A stretch of DNA of 64,000 nt from Limnomonas spitsbergensis (GCA_037349105.1 JAYJMM010000026.1:930001-994000); one strand, 5' to 3'; counted from the first letter of the stretch, positions 12,250-27,200 are shown. Translations and numbers: made by a program. The notes: generated by a model from the sequence alone, not told the origin.

Positions 12250-15200
12250 ATGCCTCCCTTGCTCAAGGGAGCGGCGGGTGGCACTAGAATGTCCTTTGAA
12301 CGACAGCTCTTCCAACCAAGAGGTACTGGAAATCTGGATGGGGACATTGAATGTTCTGAGACAAAATATTATTTCCTCCTGTATCTGAGCGTCAGATGCA
12401 TATGGGTCCCCAACACCACCGGCCGGGGGACCTCAGGGGGCCCCCAGCCTCCGAGCCTCCCCCCCGATGTAAATCTGGTCCCACGTCCTGGCCACGCCCA
12501 CACCCCGGCATGCCGTAGGCGACGTATCGTATTAGCCAAGAGGTGAAATTTCGTTTTGGTTTTTTAAACATGTCCTTGTGAGAGTGGACTTTTCTGCCAC
12601 TACGAGTTCTAAGGATCCATACTCATAATTCCGACCAGTGTGAGTCTCTTACAGTCATGGTGTCCGTGGTAAGCCCTGCTAATTGGGCCACCTGGAAGGT
12701 TTCTTACCCATTGGCCCGCCGGCATTGATTGCCCAACAGCCTAGTGGTCTGGTATGCCCTCAACATTGTTTTTGACTCATTCAGTCCGGTTGTGCGAATC
12801 ATGCATGCATGACCTCGCGCAAATAGCTGTGCCTCGTATCGTTATCGGGCCCTGGTTCCACACATTGCCGATGCCTCATCAGTCCCAGATGTCGATCGAT
12901 GCCTCATCTTAGAAAAACAGTTGCACTCAACAAATCAAAATGACTTCGTGCCTTCAGCTTCATGACAGCCCGTGGCGTGGGTGTCCTTGCACATGGCTTA
13001 TGCACGACTCCATGCAATTCTGCTCTCATGTGTTCTCCACCTGCCTCATGTTGCAGAGGCAGAGGTTTTGAAGTTTGCCTCTGGTATGGGCATGGTGCGT
13101 AAGGAGGAGATCCTCCCCACGGCCCAGGCCCTACAAGCATTGAAGGCCAGTATGGCCTCATCCAACATCTCTCAGGTAAGACAGATGGAACTTCAATCTT
13201 CCGCCATGGAGAAGAAGATTGTGTGGCTTGCCGAATTTGACTGGCATGTCACATGTGGCACATAGCCAGAAGAGCCATGTGCTAAGACCTTTGTCGCGTA
13301 TGTATTGAGGATGGTCCTACCATGGGTTCTGCACTCAAGATGTTGTCTGCCCAAAGTGCCCTCTCAGCTGAGTGGGGTGCGACTCTTAATGAGAGCAGGC
13401 CGACTGGAGCTGCAGAGTGTATGGATGAGTGTGGGTATGTGTTGCCTCCGCGCTTGACTAGGGTTGATAGGGTTAATAGGGTTAATAGGGTTAATAGGGT
13501 TAACCCTTTCACGAGTGCACGTAAAAGAGACATCAGGGTTCCTTGAAGACAGAAAAGGGCTGAGGCTGACCTGTAAGAATGCCCTTCCCTTGTTTGATGC
13601 CATACCTTCCCTCAATATCCTCACCTGGCCATGTGTGATATCCTCTCTGACTAGACTCTGCAGGTCATGTGTCATGTCTTCCATGTGTCCCCTCTTTCGG
13701 CCCTGTTACAGGTATTCTCTTTATGCCCTCCTGACCATGTGTCACGTCTTCCCTTTGTACCCTCAGCTGACCATGTGCCATGTCTTCCTTTTATGCCCTC
13801 TCCTGGCCTTTTGTCATGTCTTTCCGGAATTCCCTCTCTTGGCCTTGCGCCATTCCTTCTGTAAATAAATCCCCCTCAGGTTAGCTCCCTGGGAATGCGA
13901 CTAACGGAGCTGCTCCGCATGGCCCGGCACTTGAATGAGAACCTCACTGTGGCTGAGGTCGGGCGTAAGGTGAGCCCCCCTGCTTCTGTTGGGGTACCGG
14001 TGCTTCAGCAACAATATATGTACATCATGGCCTACCGCGGGGGAAGGCTTGAGCAAGTTGCCCTGCTGCTTGGGCCTCCCCCTGGAGGTCAGGCAGTATT
14101 TGGTCACCATGTGCCCAATGGTGGCTGCCCATCAGGCCTCCAAAGGTAGCCTGGTGCGCACTTTACAGAGTTCTGCGGGAAGCCCTGAGGACCTCTTCCT
14201 AGGTGTGAAGGTCACTCATACCAGTTTCTGTATTCAAGTGGTTATGAATCCTGATTATTATTATTACTGTGCACTGCCCAGATTCAATCCCATTGGACCT
14301 GACTGTCTAGCGCGTCAATCGCGCCAGCCTGCAACCAAGATATTTTCTGGCGCCGTGTGCCCTCTTTTTGGGGCCGTCCGCCTTAGACCAGTCATGTTTT
14401 GGTACCCATCAGCCGTCCCATCGGCCGCCGCCCGAATGCCCCGTCTAGTTTATGTTAAGGGTTCAGGAAACCTCCTCCCCCCCCCTAAATAAGGTCTGGT
14501 GCATGACGTTCATCACAGCACTGCACATCCGCTGTATTTAGGTGATTTGTTGAAGACTGGCGGGATAACCCTGAATCCTTAACACAAACCACCAACCCTT
14601 AATGAACCCTAAATTGCCTCTCTTTCCCCTCCCACGCTTGCCCTCCCAGGTGATTGTGCAACAGACGGGTGGTTTGTTGTGCTGCTACATCGACACACTC
14701 GACGACAAGGCAAAGAGCTCGCCCGACTGCTATGTGGTCTACAGCTCTGGGATGAAGTTCAGGGCACTCGTGGACACTCTGCGGAAACATTTCGAGATGT
14801 GCCGGCTGAGTCCGGATGAGGTTTACATTTGGATGGACCTCATCTGCATCAACCAGCACCGAGAAATTGCGGATGCGGACCTGGCGGCCATTTCGGACGT
14901 GATCAAATCCATGGACAAGGTGAGGTCTCCGGGCGCGTTGAGAGAGAAAGAAAGAAAGCTACGCCCTATTCGGGCGTGGAAGGTAAGGAAACAACGCAGC
15001 TTGGGGCCGTAGCCACATCCGCGCCGTTACCATGGCATGAGCCCTTAGGCATAGTCTCACGGCGCCGTTACCATGGCGCGCGCGCGGTGAGACTATGCCT
15101 AATGGCTCATGTCCAGGCTTATGACTCGTGACTCAGGAGTGGGTCAACCTAGGGGCAAGGATGGCTTGAGACTTATGATTATGTTTGGCATATACACATA

Positions 15201-18200
15201 AAAGGCTGTTGTACGGGTTGGGGCATCCTAGTTCTTGGCTTGTGAGCAGCTGTCACTCTGTCAGAGATGTCGTTTCAGCCTGTAGTTGCAGGGAAGTAGG
15301 CTTCTGCAGTTGCTAGGCTTTGTTTTTGTGCAAGCTGATTGAAGGACACTGACAGAGACACCTGTCAAGCTCCTGCTTTTAAACACCCTTGTGGAGGCCT
15401 TCCAAATTACGCTTGCCTGTCTACCACTGTTCAGTGTCGGTTGTTTGAATTACGATACAACTGCTCAACAGCCTATGGCCGTGGGAGCCTGCAGCACCAT
15501 GCCCTCATGCATGCTTGGGCCAGCGACTGTAGGCCTGTGTAGGATTGGTTTCAGAGTAAAACACTATGCATATGTTGATGTGTCACACATACATAGGGCG
15601 GGCGCATACCGTGTGTCAAAACGCCACATACGCTGTACATACCGTATATATGTATTTCGTTGATGAGCTTTTCCCCAGGGTATTTTTCGACCCAGGCTCA
15701 AACCAAGCGCACATGCAGCCGTAAGGGCGGGACACTCAGGGGCACCCAGGAGCACACGCAGCCGTAGGGGCGGGACACCCAGGGGCACACAGCCGTAGGG
15801 GCGGGACATCCAGGGGCACACACAGCCGTAGGGGCGGGACACCCAGGGGCACAGGCAGCCGTAGGGGCGGGACACCCAGGGACACACGCAGCCATAGGGG
15901 CGGGACACCCAGGGGCACACAGAACCGTAGGGGCAGGACAATCAGGACACCCAGGGACACACGCAGCCGAAGGGGCTGGGCACCCAGGGACACACGCAGC
16001 CACAGGGGCAGGACACCCAGGGACACACACACCCGTAGGGGCGGCACACCCAGGGACACACACAGCCGCAGGGGCGGGACGCCCAGGGGTACCCAGGGGC
16101 ACACGCAGCCGTAGGGGCGGGACACCCAAGGGCACACACAGCCGTAGGGGCGGGACACCCAGGGGCACATGCAGCCGTAGGGGCAGGACACCCAGGGACA
16201 CACGCAGCCATAGGGGCGGGACACCCAGGGGCACACACAGCCGTAGGAGCGGGACACCCAGGGACACCCAGGGACAAACGCAGCCGTAGGGGCTGGGCAC
16301 CCAGGGACACATGCAGCCACAGGGGCGGGACACCCAGGTACACACACAGCCGTAGGGGCGGGACACCCAGGGACACCCAAGAGCAGATGCAGCCGTAGGG
16401 GCGGGACACCCAGGGACACCCAGGGGTACACGCAGCCGCAGGGGCGGGACACCCAGGGACACCCAGGGACACACGCAGCCGCAGGGGCGGGGCACCCAGG
16501 GACACACACAGCCGTAGGGGCGGGACACTCAGGGGCACATGCAGCCGTAGGGGCGGGACACCCAGGGGCACATGCAGCCGTAGGGGCGGGACACCCAGGG
16601 TCACCCAGGGGCACACGCAGCCGTAGGGGCAGGACACCCAGGGACACACACAGCCGTAGGGGAGGGGCACCCAGGGACACCCAGGGGCACATGCAGCCGC
16701 AGGGGCGGGACACCCAGGGGCACACACAGCCGTAGGGGCAGGACACCGAGGGACACCCAGGGGCACACGCAGCCGAGGGGGCGGGACACCCAGGGGCACA
16801 CACAGTCGAAAGGGCGGGACACCCAGGGGCACACACAGCCGTGGTGTCGGGACACCCAGGGGCACACGCAGCCATAGGGGCGGGACACCCAGGGAACACA
16901 CACAGCTGTAGGATCAGGACACCCAGGGGCACACACAGCCGTAGGGGCGGGACACCCAGGGGCACACACAGCCGTAGGGGCGGGACACTCAGGGGCACAT
17001 GCAGCCGTAGGGGCGGGACTCCCAGGGGCACATGCAGCCGTAGGGGCGGGACACCCAGGGGCACATACAGCCGTAGGGGAGGGGCACCCAGGGACACCCA
17101 GGGGCACATGCAGCCGCAGGGGCGGGACACCCAGGGGCACACACAGCCGTAGGGGCAGGACACCGAGGGACACCCAGGGGCACACGCAGCCGAGGGGGCG
17201 GGACACCCAGGGGCACACACAGTCGAAAGGGCGGGACACCCAGGGGCACACACAGCCGTGGTGTCGGGACACCCAGGGGCACACGCAGCCATAGGGGCGG
17301 GACTCCCAGGGAACACACACAGCTGTAGGATCAGGACACCCAGGGGCACACACAGCCGTAGGGGCGGGACACCCAGGGGCACACACAGCTGTAGGGGCAG
17401 GACACCCAGGGACACACGCAGCCATAGGGGCGGGACACCCAGGGACACCCAGGGGCACACACAGCCGTAGGGGCTGGGCACCCAGGGACACACGCAGCCA
17501 CAAGGGCGGGACACACAGATACACACACAGCCGTAGGGGCGGGACAACCAGGGACACACAAGGGCAGATGCAGCCGTTAGGGCGGGACACCCAGGGACAC
17601 CCAGGGGCACACGCAGCCGCAGGGGCGGGACACCCAGGGACACCCAGGGACACACGCAGCCGCAGGGGAGGGGCACCCAGGGACACCCAGGGGCACATGC
17701 AGCCGCAGGGGCGGGACACCCAGGGGCACACACAGCCGTAGGGGCAGGACACCGAGGGACACCCAGGGGCACACGCAGCCGAGGGGGCGGGACACCCAGG
17801 GGCACACACAGTCGAAAGGGCGGGACACCCAGGGGCACACACAGCCGTGGTGTCGGGACACCCAGGGGCACACGCAGCCATAGGGGCGGGACTCCCAGGG
17901 AACACACACAGCTGTAGGATCAGGACACCCAGGGGCACACACAGCCGTAGGGGCGGGACACCCAGGGGCACACACAGCTGTAGGGGCAGGACACCCAGGG
18001 ACACACGCAGCCATAGGGGCGGGACACCCAGGGACACCCAGGGGCACACACAGCCGTAGGGGCTGGGCACCCAGGGACACACGCAGCCACAAGGGCGGGA
18101 CACACAGATACACACACAGCCGTAGGGGCGGGACAACCAGGGACACACAAGGGCAGATGCAGCCGTTAGGGCGGGACACCCAGGGACACCCAGGGGCACA

Positions 18201-21200
18201 CGCAGCCGCAGGGGCGGGACACCCAGGGACACCCAGGGACACACGCAGCCGCAGGGGCAGGGCACCCAGGGACACACACAGCCGTAGGGGCAGGACACCC
18301 AGGGGCACACACAGCCGTGGTGGCGGGACACCCAGGGGCACACGCAGCCATAGGGGTGGGACACCCAGGGGCACACACAGCCGTGGTGACGGGACACCCA
18401 GGGACACCCAGGGGCACACACAGCCATAGGGGCGGGACACCCAGGGACACACACAGCTATAGGGGCGGGACACCCAGGGACACACACAGCTGTAGGGGCA
18501 GGACACCCAGGGACACACACAGCCATAGGGGCGGGACACCCAGGGACACACGCAGCCATAGGGGCAGGACACCCAGGGACACACACAGCCGTGGGGGCAG
18601 GACACCCAGGGGCACACACAGCCGTAGGGGCGGCACACCCAGGGGCAAATGCAGCCGTGGGGGCGGGACACCCAGGGGCACACACAGCCATCGGGGCGGG
18701 ACACCCAGGGACACACGCAGCCATAGGGGCAGGACACCCAGGGACACACGCAGCCGTAGGGGCAGGACACCCTGGGACACCCAGGGGCACATGCAGCCGT
18801 AGGGGCGGGACACCCAGGGACACACGCAGCCATAGGGGCGGGACACTCAGGGACACACACAGCCGTAGGGGCGGGACACCCAGGGACACTTAGGGGCACA
18901 CACAGCCGTAGGGGCGGCACACCTAGGGGCACATGCAGCCGTATGGGCAGGACACCCAGGGGCACATGCAGCCGTAGGGGCAGGACACCCAGGGACACAC
19001 ACAGCCGTAGGGGCAGGACACCTAGGGGCACATGCAGCCGTATGGGCAGGACACCCTGGGACACCAAGGGGCACATGCAGCCGTAGGGGCAGGACACCCA
19101 GGGACACACGCAGCCATAGGGGCGGGACACCCAGGGACACACACAGCCATAGGGGCAGGACACCCATCGGCACACACAGCCGTAGGGGCGGGACACCCAG
19201 GGACACTTAGGGGCACACACAGCCGTAGGGGCGGCACACCTAGGGGCACATGCAGCCGTATGGGCAGGACACCCTGGGACACCCAGGGGCACATGCAGCC
19301 GTAGGGGCAGGACACCCAGGGACACACACAGCCGTAGGGGCAGGACACCCAGGGACACATGCAGCTGTAGGGGCAGGACACCCAGGGGCACATGCAGCCG
19401 TAGGGGCGGCACACCTAGGGGCACATGCAGCCGTAGGGGCAGGACACCCAGGGACACATGCAGCTGTAGGGGCAGGACACCCAGGGGCACATGCAGCCGT
19501 AGGGGCGGCACACCCAGGGGCACATGCAGCTGTAGGGGCAGGACACCCAGGGACACATGCAGCTGTAGGGGCAGGACACCCAGGGGCACACACAGCCGTA
19601 GGGGCGGCACACCTAGGGGCACATGCAGCCGTATGGGCAGGACACCCAGGGGCACATGCAGCCGTAGGGGCAGGACACCCAGGGACACACACAGCCGTAG
19701 GGGCAGGACACCTAGGGGCACATGCAGCCGTATGGGCAGGACACCCTGGGACACCAAGGGGCACATGCAGCCGTAGGGGCAGGACACCCAGGGACACACG
19801 CAGCCATAGGGGCGGGACACCCAGGGGCACATGCAGCCGTAGGGGCAGGACACCCAGGGGCACACACAGCCGTAGGGGCGGGACACCCAGGGGCACACAC
19901 AGCTGTAGGGGCAGGACACCCAGGGACACACGCAGCCATAGGTGCGGGACACCCAGGGACACCCAGGGGCACACACAGCCGTAGGGGCTGGGCACCCAGG
20001 GACACACGCAGCCACAAGGGCGGGACACCCAGATACACACACAGCCGTAGGGGCGGGACAACCAGGGACACACAAGGGCAGATGCAGCCGTTAGGGCGGG
20101 ACACCCAGGGACACCCAGGGGCACACGCAGCCGCAGGGGCGGGACACCCTGGGACACCCAGGGACACACGCAGCCGCAGGGGCAGGGCACCCAGGGACAC
20201 ACACAGCCGTAGGGGCAGGACACCCAGGGGCACACACAGCCGTGGTGGCGGGACACCCAGGGGCACACGCAGCCATAGGGGCGGGACACCCAGGGGCACA
20301 CACAGCCGTGGTGACGGGACACCCAGGGACACCCAGGGGCACACACAGCCATAGGGGCGGGACACCCAGGGACACACACAGCTGTAGGGGCGGGACACCC
20401 AGGGACACACACAGCTGTAGGGGCAGGACACCCAGGGACACACACAGCCATAGGGGCGGGACACCCAGGGACACACGCAGCCATAGGGGCAGGACACCCA
20501 GGGACACACACAGCCGTGGGGGCAGGACACCCAGGGGCACACACAGCCGTAGGGGCGGGACACCCAGGGGCAAATGCAGCCGTGGGGGCGGGACACCCAG
20601 GGGCACACACAGCCATCGGGGCGGGACACCCAGGGACACACGCAGCCATAGGGGCAGGACACCCAGGGACACACGCAGCCGTAGGGGCAGGACACCCTGG
20701 GACACCCAGGGGCACATGCAGCCGTAGGGGCGGGACACCCAGGGACACACGCAGCCATAGGGGCGGGACACTCAGGGACACACACAGCCGTAGGGGCGGG
20801 ACACCCATGGGCACACACAGCCGTAGGGGCGGGACACCCAGGGACACTTAGGGGCACACACAGCCGTAGGGGCGGCACACCTAGGGGCACATGCAGCCGT
20901 ATGGGCAGGACACCCAGGGGCACATGCAGCCGTAGGGGCAGGACACCCAGGGACACACACAGCCGTAGGGGCAGGACACCTAGGGGCACATGCAGCCGTA
21001 TGGGCAGGACACCCTGGGACACCAAGGGGCACATGCAGCCGTAGGGGCAGGACACCCAGGGACACACGCAGCCATAGGGGCGGGACACCCAGGGACACAC
21101 ACAGCCGTAGGGGCAGGACACCCATGGGCACACACAGCCGTAGGGGCGGGACACCCAGGGACACTTAGGGGCACACACAGCCGTAGGGGCGGCACACCTA

Positions 21201-24200
21201 GGGGCACATGCAGCCGTATGGGCAGGACACCCTGGGACACCCAGGGGCACATGCAGCCGTAGGGGCAGGACACCCAGGGACACACACAGCCGTAGGGGCA
21301 GGACACCCAGGGACACATGCAGCTGTAGGGGCAGGACACCCAGGGGCACATGCAGCCGTAGGGGCGGCACACCTAGGGGCACATGCAGCCGTAGGGGCAG
21401 GACACCCAGGGACACATGCAGCTGTAGGGGCAGGACACCCAGGGGCACATGCAGCCGTAGGGGCGGCACACCCAGGGGCACATGCAGCCGTAGGGGCAGG
21501 ACACCCAGGGACACATGCAGCTGTAGGGGCAGGACACCCAGGGGCACACACAGCCGTAGGGGCGGCACACCTAGGGGCACATGCAGCCGTATGGGCAGGA
21601 CACCCAGTGGCACATGCAGCCGTAGGGGCAGGACACCCAGGGACACACACAGCCGTAGGGGCAGGACACCTAGGGGCACATGCAGCCGTATGGGCAGGAC
21701 ACCCTGGGACACCAAGGGGCACATGCAGCCGTAGGGGCAGGACACCCAGGGACACACGCAGCCATAGGGGCGGGACACCCAGGGGCACATGCAGCCGTAG
21801 GGGCGGCACACCCAGGGGCACACACAGCCGTAGGGGCAGGACACCCAGGGGCACTTAGGGGCACATGCAGCCGTAGGGGCGGCACACCCAGGGACACACA
21901 CAGCCGTAGGGGCAGGACACCCAGGGACACATGCAGCTGTAGGTGCGACACGCGCTCTGGGTGCTGCAAGAGTGACAGCGACTTGTGGCATTGCAGTATT
22001 GTCGTACTTGGTAACCTACGACCGATTTTTTGTGAACAGGATGTCTCAATCCCAAACAATATTCTGGGATTTCCGCCCCCCCTCCCCCCCCACACACCGG
22101 CCACACCTATCACTGGCAGGCCGTAGGCGATGTACCTTTTTGGCGAACATACCGGTGCGAAATACTGTAGGTCGAGTTCAAAGTACGGCGTACATCCCTT
22201 ACATACGTATTTTGTATTTCTACGGCCTCCGCCAGCCCTACTCGTTCATGTTCGGAATTGCGCAAAGTGTTTTGATTAGAACCAACGAAAATTATGTGTG
22301 TCGGAGCAGTGTTGCGCCATGCATCATCCAATAAATCCCAAATCGCAACATGCGGTAACTTGAAATGCCTGGGTGCATATTTAGGGACCCCATTCGAATG
22401 TGCTTGTCCGCACATTTTTTGTTAAATTATTTATGCACAATTTTAAAATGTAACAGGTGATGCTTATTCTAGACGAACAAGGCGTGGTCCTGACCCGCAC
22501 ATGGGCGCTCTACGAGGTGTGGCAAGCGTCCTTGTCTGAGCGTCGCGACCGGCTGGTAATCCTGCCTGTCAGTTGGGAATGGTCGTTCAACCTCAACCAT
22601 CACTACCTGACGTTCAACATCGCAAAGTCACTGGCTGGCCGGGACTCGGACCGCGCATTGCTCCTCCGGGAGTTTCAGAAAGCAGGGGATCCGTCAGTGA
22701 TCATTTTGAGAATAAAGGTTCGTCGGACAGGGGTAGGGTTGAGGTGCTAGGCTTAAATAGCCTAAATGTGATGTCATGTGTGGGCTGACATATTGGGTGT
22801 TACATTTGTCATGATGGCAATAAGGATGCAGGAGTGGGAGCAACATGATGGACATCTTGGACAGCCAAACGGAAATCGTACCAGATATATGCTTTGACAT
22901 CAAAGGAGGCTTTCCATGCCCCTCCTGGGCACTGACCTTTTCAACCTTCAATGTGCCCCCAACTCATTGACCCCTTCACTCTACACTCATGCCCCTCCAC
23001 CTCATCGACCCCTTTCCCTGTACTTGTGTCCCTTCTCCTCACTGAACCCCTCACCCTGCACATATGTTTCTCGTATAGGAGGCCATAGTCATTGGCGCCA
23101 AGCGTGAGATGAATCGGAGTGAGGGCACAGTCAACGCAAATCCCCGGCGCTTGTTCCACTCCATTAACACTTACGCTATGATGCTCTATGAGGAGTGCCG
23201 CTACAGCGACGCTGAGGACGCCCTGCGGCTGATCAAGCTGCATATGGATAAGGTATGAGAGAATGTCAGATGAATGATCCTTCACATATGCTGATATGCG
23301 ACGCATGGTCCAAGTGTGAGGCTGGACATGATGGCTCACCATGAATACCACAACAGGGAACAGGAGGATGCCCTCCGGCTGATGATGCTTTTACATGAAG
23401 ACAACGTCAGAGACAACGCGTCATGAACAACAGGCACTGGGGTCTTATCTTGCCTCCTTCCAAAAGCCAGTGTCCATGGCTGGGCATGTTATTTTTGTTA
23501 CGTTTTGCTCAACCCGCTGGCCTGCATCCCACCGGAGTGATGTCTCTTCTAGTCATCTGTCTTCGATGGCTTTGACAGTCTTGTTACCCACTTGTGAATT
23601 AAATACTTTCCACTCCAGGCATCTTTTCACTTGAAAGTATATAACACGCGTACACAGCTGCCGCCATGCTAACTGTCTATTTTCCGCCTGCTTCTTAGAT
23701 GATCTCTACAGAGGTGGACACATGCCTTCCTTCCTGACAAATCCTTATGTCTGCCTATTTGCACGCCTGATGCTTAGATGAGCCGTCGAGAGATTGACAC
23801 GTACGACGAGGCGGAATACCTGATGCATCTCGCCCAGGTCAAGAGAGCAAGGGGTGGCATGGAAGATGCCGAGAACATACTCCAGGTGGAGTGGCTTCTT
23901 TCATGCCATGGGTTCCCTCTCTTGCCCTGGTTTCTATCCTTTATCCACCCGACCAATCACCTCAGATGACCTGCCACCAGAATGAAAGCTTGATTTTCTA
24001 GCGAGCCACCGTCCGGATTAAAAACTGATTCTTCATTGAGGGCTGTCGTTCAGAAGGAAGGACAGCTCTTGACTGAGGGACGCCGCCCATCTTGATTTCC
24101 AGCTTCTAAGACCCCCCCAGGATTACTGCCAGCTCTCTAGTACAGCATTTTCGGTGCTGTACTCTGTCATTTGATTCTCATTCTCTGTCATGCCCTTCTT

Positions 24201-27200
24201 TGGACGGAAATTCTCTACCATGCATCTGTACTCTTGGTCTTGCCTCATGGTGTATTGGTGTGCCTGCTCCCCCGGGTTCCCCCCTTCTTTGCGATGTTTC
24301 CCACGGCCCCTTTTCATGAGTCTTGTTGTCTTTTGCTGGTAAGGCTGGGATGCGTGCCTAGGATGCCTTTGAACTCCATACATTAGATCACTATTGTTCC
24401 TGTCCATGCAGGATTGTGCCATCTCCTGCAAGATCAGGGAAGCCAAGGCAGCAGCTTGGTCCCACACACGACACTTTATCTCTTTCTAATCCCAAACACA
24501 ACACTCCCACGCAGGATTTTGCCATCTCATGCAAGAGCATTTCCGAAGAGATGTACTACGGCGGGATCGCCATCCTTGTAGAGGTCTTGACAGAGAGGAA
24601 GATGTACACAAAGGTGAGCTCCAGTGCACCAAGATGCAGTCCCAAGGTAAGCTTATGTACAGCTAGATGTGCATGAAGGCGTGAGCTGCAGGGTTTATTT
24701 GAGAGTGCAGGGAATGCCTGGCAGCTCATCCTGGGCGGATTGGGACCAAATCTGGACTTGTCTATGGTGGTGTTGTTACGGCGCCAAGCCCTGCCATACG
24801 TAGGCCAGGTGATAGCTTCAAATTCACTGAAGCATCCTAAAATGAAAGCAACATGTCATTCATCTCCCTTCGAATCATGGACAGCACCCTCCCATCATCC
24901 CATGCAAAAGCAAAGCTTTATGCCCCATCCCTTTCCTCGTATGAAAAGGGTCATAAACGCCCTGAGGGAGGCTTTGGGGATCATGAGTGGGCACATGCCC
25001 CAATACCATGAACCATTCACCCATGCCATCCCCCTGGCCCCCAAACCATGAACCATCCTCCCATGCCATCCCCCTGGCCCCCAAACCATGAACCATCCAC
25101 CCATGCCATCCCCCTGGCCCCCAAACCATGAACCATCCACCCATGCCATCCCCCTGGCCCCAATACCACGAACCATCCACCCATGCCATCCCCCTGGCCC
25201 CAATACCATGAACCATCCTCCCATGCCATCCCCCTGGCCCCAATACCACGAACCATCCACCCATGCCATCCCCCTGGCCCCAATACCATGAACCATCCTC
25301 CCATGCCATCCCCCTGGCCCCAATACCATGAACCATCCTCCCATGCCATCCCCCTGGCCCCAATACCACGAACCATCCACCCATGCCATCCTCCTGGCCC
25401 CAATACCATGAACCATCCTCCCATGCCATCCCCCTGGCCCCAATACCATGAACCATCCTCCCATGCCATCCCCCTGGCCCCCAAACCATGAACCATCCTC
25501 CCATGCCATCCCCCTGGCCCCCAAACCATGAACCATCCTCCCATGCCATCCCCCTGGCCCCCAAACCATGAACCATCCTCCTATGCCATCCCCCTGGCCC
25601 CCAAACCATTAACCATCCTCCCATGCCATCCCCCTGGCCCCCAAACCATGAACCATCCTCCCATGCCATCCCCCTGGCCCCAATACCATGAACCATCCTC
25701 CCATGCCATCCCCCTGGCCCCCAAACCATGAACCATCCTCCCATGCCATCCCCCTGGCCCCCAAACCATGAACCATCCTCCCATGCCATCCCCCTGGCCC
25801 CCAAACCATGAACCATCCTCCCATGCCATCCCCCTGGCCCCACTCGCCACAGGCTGAGATGCTGTGCCGTAAGATGATGGAGATCCAGCCTGAACAGCAG
25901 CGCGGTTATCCGGTGGACCAACGCTTGAGGTCCGAGATCAAGAGCATGATGCAGCTGGTCAGCATTAGCGTGGCCCAGGTGAGGCGTGATGAGGCAACCA
26001 ACACCTGTATGTTCATACCTGTTCATACCTTATGAGACTGACACATGGTCTAGCTGGTCAGCATCAGCGAGGCCTAGGTGAGGCCTGATGAGGTAGAAGA
26101 CAATGTTCATACCTGTTGGTACCTAATTAAAGGACCAGCACCTGCTCATATGTGTTGATACCTGATCAGGCCCACACTTAATAAAACGTGTTCACACCTG
26201 ATGAGCTAGGGTTCACCAAAAGTAACCTGCCAGTTATTTTGTTTGTGTTTTTCAATAGGGTTGCCGACAGCCAGGATGTCGCCTACGTGTCCGTTGCTGG
26301 AGTTTGTGTTGACCTAGCGCCACCATCAGTAGGTATTGATGCCCCCTCACTGACATGCCTGCACAACATGATTATCTGAGGTTGGGAGTTTGCAACCATT
26401 AAAGGCCCTCTTACGTCAAAATGCAGCCCCTGCGAAGGTGAAAGGGCCTCGGTTCGATTTTGGCGTGAGGTTTGATGTTGTCGTTTGCCCTATCATGGGA
26501 TGGATAGAAAGAAAGAAAAAAATCAGATCTCTGAAAAATTCAGACAATCATGTTGCATGCCACGTGGCCATGGTTGCCCCCCCTCGAATGACATCACCGA
26601 ATTGCAAACGCCATACCGGTGTGAGATGAACCTTCATTTTCTTGAGAGTGCCAAGTATCTCCCCAGGGGTGAGTCCCACTCGGACTTCTGAAGTGCAGAG
26701 AAATGGCTCAAAGCAGGCAACGTATTTCGGTAGTAGCCATCCTTGCCTGAGGCTAGTCAACTCCAATATTTGCCTCCAGGTTTGGGACAGGAGAGAATCG
26801 ATTATGACCTAGACCCTAGTTACAGTCCCCTAACTGGAATTGCAATTGCGCAGGCCAACCCCTACATATTTCGATTACGATTAGTTGATATAAATATAAA
26901 CTGGCGGGGTCATCTATGGCGAGCCCTTAATGGACAGCTGTGCATATCCGCACCTGTCTGATGAGGTCACACCTGCCCATGCCTACTTTTGCTAACATTG
27001 ACGGGACCAAGTGGTAAGCCTCAAGATTGCTGCCGCAATGATGGGCGGGCTGCTTGTTTGGCTGACTCCCCTAGAGCAAAGCCGTGGTTTTGTTTTGATG
27101 GCACTAAAGCTGCATTTCAGGCACACCTAAGCTAAATCCTGGCCCATGACCGGTTGAACTTGTGCAGCAATCCATACTGCTTATATAATACTGGCTGTCA

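Noticed and set aside
15736..21991. Several 500-830 codon frames rich in Cys, Pro, Val (minus strand)
   Set aside because: They are readings of the 33-bp minisatellite, overlapping in all frames, inside an intron defined by in-phase flanking exons.
24875..26026. A 383-codon minus-strand Gly/Trp/Met repeat frame
   Set aside because: It is a shadow of the 40-bp minisatellite and runs across a plus-strand TPR exon.
26440..26480. A possible tRNA gene (GGTTCGATT word)
   Set aside because: No matching acceptor stem, D-arm or anticodon arm could be built around it; no tRNA was found elsewhere.
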